Below, piece by piece: positions 14,097-15,862 of a DNA stretch of 15,862 nt (position 1 is the first letter of the stretch; each line of letters opens with the position of its first letter). Location: NCBI GenBank assembly GCA_051953655.1, contig JBQCIO010000224.1, forward strand, positions 1 through 15,862. The letters run 5' to 3'. The DNA is from JBQCHF01 sp051953655. Lineage in GTDB: Bacteria; Actinomycetota; Actinomycetes; Motilibacterales; Motilibacteraceae. Both the position numbers and the translations under genes were made by a program. Below the pieces are notes generated by a model. It saw only the letters and a program-made list of their open reading frames with translations, was not told the origin of the DNA and ran no database searches.

Positions 14097-15200
14097 GTGC
14101 TCAGGGCCGGGCGCCGTGCGGCGGGTGCCGTCGACGTCGCCGCGCTGGCCACCTGGGGCTGGAGCCGGGTGGCGGTGCTGCTGGTGGCGGCCACGGCCGG
14201 CGCCCTGTTCGGCCGGGCCGGCACCCCGTTCCTCGCGCTGTGGCGCCAGTGGGACGTCCAGCACTACGAGGCGATCGCGCAGGGCGGCTACGACGCCGAG
14301 CCCGGCACCCCGCTGGCCGCGTTCTTCCCCGGCCTGCCGCTGGTGCTGCGGGTGGTCGGCTGGACCCGGCTGGACCCCACCGCCGCCGGGCTGCTGGTCT
14401 CCGCGGTGGCCGGCGCGGTGGCGGCGGTGGCGCTGGCCCGGCTCGGTGACCAGGACGGCGGGCCCGAGGTCGGCCGGCGCGCGGTGCTGCTGCTGGTGCT
14501 CGCCCCGCCCGCGGTGTTCCTCGCCGCCGGCTACACCGAGGCGCTCTTCCTGGCCCTCGCGCTGCCGGCCTGGCTGTGCGCCCGGTCCGGGCGCTGGTGG
14601 GCCGCCAGTCTGCTGGCCGCCGGCGCGGCGTCGGTCCGGGTCAGCGGGCTGTTCCTGGCCGCCGGGCTCGCGGTCGAGTGGCTGACCGGCCGTCCGCGGC
14701 GCCGCGAGGACCTGCCCGCCCTGGCGCTGCCGGCCGTCCCGGTGATCCTCTTCGGGGCCTACCTCAAGGCCACCCAGGGCAGCTGGCTGGCCTGGGTCGA
14801 GGCCCAGCGGACCGGCTGGTACCGGGAGCTGACCGACCCGGTCACCGCCTTCCACCGCACCTGGGCGGCGGCCTTCGGCGGGCAGCAGCCCCCGTCGGTG
14901 GCACCGCTGTTCCGGCTCGAGCTGGTCGCCGTCCTCGTCGGTGCGGTGGTCACGGTCTGGCTGCTGGTGGCCCGCCGCTGGGGCGAGGCGACCTACGTCG
15001 GGCTCTCCCTCACCGCCCTGGCGACCTCGACCTGGTGGTTCTCGGTCCCGCGCGCCGCGCTGCTGTGGTGGCCGCTGTGGACGGGGCTGGCCGCCCTCAC
15101 CGTGCGCCACCGCTGGGTCCTGCCCGTCTACCTCGCCGTGGCCGCGCCCCTGTCGGTGCTCGTGGCCGCCGCCTTCGTCACCGGGCACTGGGCCGGCTGA
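14097..15200 (+). CDS. PIG-V-like mannosyltransferase family membrane protein
   Basis: A 367-residue polytopic GT-C-type protein. The diagnostic WDVQHYEAIAQGGY (52-65) in the first external loop resembles the WDxxxYxxIAxxGY signature of PIG-V-like mannosyltransferases, with Asp53 the likely catalytic residue. AAFFPGLPLVLR (74-85) is the usual second motif. Some ten hydrophobic helices follow. The donor would be a polyprenyl-phosphate sugar; the acceptor is not predictable. The GTG start is preceded by AGGAG (14086-14090), which overlaps the GT87 stop codon (TAGGAG), giving a 9-nt gap and probable translational coupling. It appears to be the last gene of the ponA group, because the next gene runs the other way. 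Confidence 0.85.
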   Translation: MLRAGRRAAGAVDVAALATWGWSRVAVLLVAATAGALFGRAGTPFLALWRQWDVQHYEAIAQGGYDAEPGTPLAAFFPGLPLVLRVVGWTRLDPTAAGLLVSAVAGAVAAVALARLGDQDGGPEVGRRAVLLLVLAPPAVFLAAGYTEALFLALALPAWLCARSGRWWAASLLAAGAASVRVSGLFLAAGLAVEWLTGRPRRREDLPALALPAVPVILFGAYLKATQGSWLAWVEAQRTGWYRELTDPVTAFHRTWAAAFGGQQPPSVAPLFRLELVAVLVGAVVTVWLLVARRWGEATYVGLSLTALATSTWWFSVPRAALLWWPLWTGLAALTVRHRWVLPVYLAVAAPLSVLVAAAFVTGHWAG

Positions 15201-15255
15201 CGCGCGGGGCGGCAAGCGACAAGATCCGGCGGGAAGCCGCGCTCGTCGTGCGGTC

Positions 15256-15862
15256 TCAGCTCTCCACGACCCGGTCGAAGCGCACCGTCGTCATCCGCAC
15301 CTCGCACTCGACGTCGGCCCCGAGCGGCGGGGCCTCGACGCCGGCCGGCAGCAGCACCAGCGAGACCTGCATGTGCGGCGGCTCGGCGAACCAGCGCTTG
15401 CGCCCGGCCACGGTGAACGGCGAGAGCACCCGGCCCACGGCCTCCATCCCGCCGAGGGCGAGCACCTGCGCGCGCTGACGGGCCGAGGCCACCGCCGACG
15501 GCGCCTCCAGGGCCACGCCGTGCGCGGTGCCGCCGCTGACCACGAGCAGCGCACCGGCCGCCGACGCCTTGCGCTGCCGGTAGCCGTAGCGGTCGCCCTT
15601 GGCCAGCGGCCGGGCGTCGAGCACGGTGCCGGTGGCGCGGTAGGCGGCCCGGTCGCCGAGCCAGAGCCGGGTGCCGACGCGGGGCCGCACCGCCGCTCCG
15701 GTGGCGGCGGCCAGCTCGGCGCAGGCCGGCCCGTCCAGGTGGGAGACCCAGAGCGTCGCCACCGGCACGCCGGCGGCCGCGGCCGCACGCGCCAGCTCGA
15801 GCGCCTCGCCCCGGTGGTCGCCGGCCAGCGGCAGGTGCAGGGCGATGCCCTCGAGCGTGACG
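15256..15862 (-). CDS. Divergent alanine-racemase-like protein, 5' part outside the window
   Basis: 201 codons are visible. The frame is open to the window edge, so the start is missing. The visible part looks like the end of the PLP-barrel and the C-terminal beta domain of a fold-type III amino-acid racemase: LEGIALHLPLAGD resembles the LEGxMTHxxxAD region, VRPRVGTRLWLGD (about 76 residues after the edge) resembles RPGIALYG, and ARPLAKGDRYGYRQRKASAAG resembles the vxxGexVSYGxty segment. The normally conserved GYADGxxR is replaced by a VVSGGTAHGVAL context, so the active site is atypical. The Lys-PLP region is not in view. It may act on an amino acid other than alanine or be non-canonical. 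It converges on the mannosyltransferase gene, with 55 bp between stops. A GTG at 15768 is in frame but would remove the barrel sequence. Confidence 0.65.
   Translation of the reverse strand, partial: VTLEGIALHLPLAGDHRGEALELARAAAAAGVPVATLWVSHLDGPACAELAAATGAAVRPRVGTRLWLGDRAAYRATGTVLDARPLAKGDRYGYRQRKASAAGALLVVSGGTAHGVALEAPSAVASARQRAQVLALGGMEAVGRVLSPFTVAGRKRWFAEPPHMQVSLVLLPAGVEAPPLGADVECEVRMTTVRFDRVVES

Noticed and set aside
12153..15215. 1020-codon minus-strand frame
   Set aside because: Antisense to the two glycosyltransferases, which carry clear family motifs; the shadow has none.

Overview
This window is chromosomal DNA from a very GC-rich actinobacterium. Signs of this are strong G/C bias at third codon positions, many GTG starts, an actinobacterial-type CCA enzyme, an Ino1 of mycobacterial type, and gene neighbourhoods known from Mycobacterium and Streptomyces. 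Gene content recalls Geodermatophilaceae or related families, but no single gene here proves the family. Nothing looks mobile: there are no transposases, phage genes, CRISPR arrays, tRNAs or rRNAs.

Layout. (1) 1-4931, minus strand: a Nudix hydrolase, a large membrane-anchored exported protein (DUF6049 / Rv3909-like) that starts inside the Nudix stop codon, and murJ (lipid II flippase), whose 3' end lies outside the window. (2) 5090-6568, plus strand, divergent: the CCA-adding tRNA nucleotidyltransferase. (3) 6575-7861, minus: an MFS transporter whose stop lies 6 bp from that of the CCA enzyme. (4) 7862-8131: a 270-bp gap unusually dense in inverted repeats, including a 42-bp near-perfect palindrome. 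(5) 8132-9920, minus: a padR-ino1 operon with a recognisable promoter and a PadR-type operator just downstream of the -10 box. (6) 9921-10338: a 418-bp divergent regulatory gap with two further hairpins. (7) 10339-15200, plus: a class A penicillin-binding protein (ponA), a GT87-type polyprenol-dependent glycosyltransferase and a PIG-V-like mannosyltransferase, tightly spaced. (8) 15256-15862, minus: the 3' part of a divergent alanine-racemase-like gene.

How the genes fit together. Most of the window concerns the cell envelope. MurJ flips lipid II and PonA polymerises and cross-links it. The two GT-C enzymes probably mannosylate or glycosylate envelope lipids, glycans or proteins. Ino1 supplies inositol phosphate for phosphatidylinositol, PI-mannosides and mycothiol. 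The racemase-like protein may act on an amino acid used in the wall. The CCA enzyme and Nudix protein are housekeeping nucleic-acid functions that sit beside murJ in other actinobacteria too.

I found no obviously new multi-gene system. The most interesting signals are regulatory: a repeated leaderless-promoter signature (CCCGTAGSCT followed 6-8 nt later by GTG) at three genes, the padR-ino1 promoter/operator, the structured ino1-MFS gap, and the poorly understood DUF6049 protein in the murJ operon.
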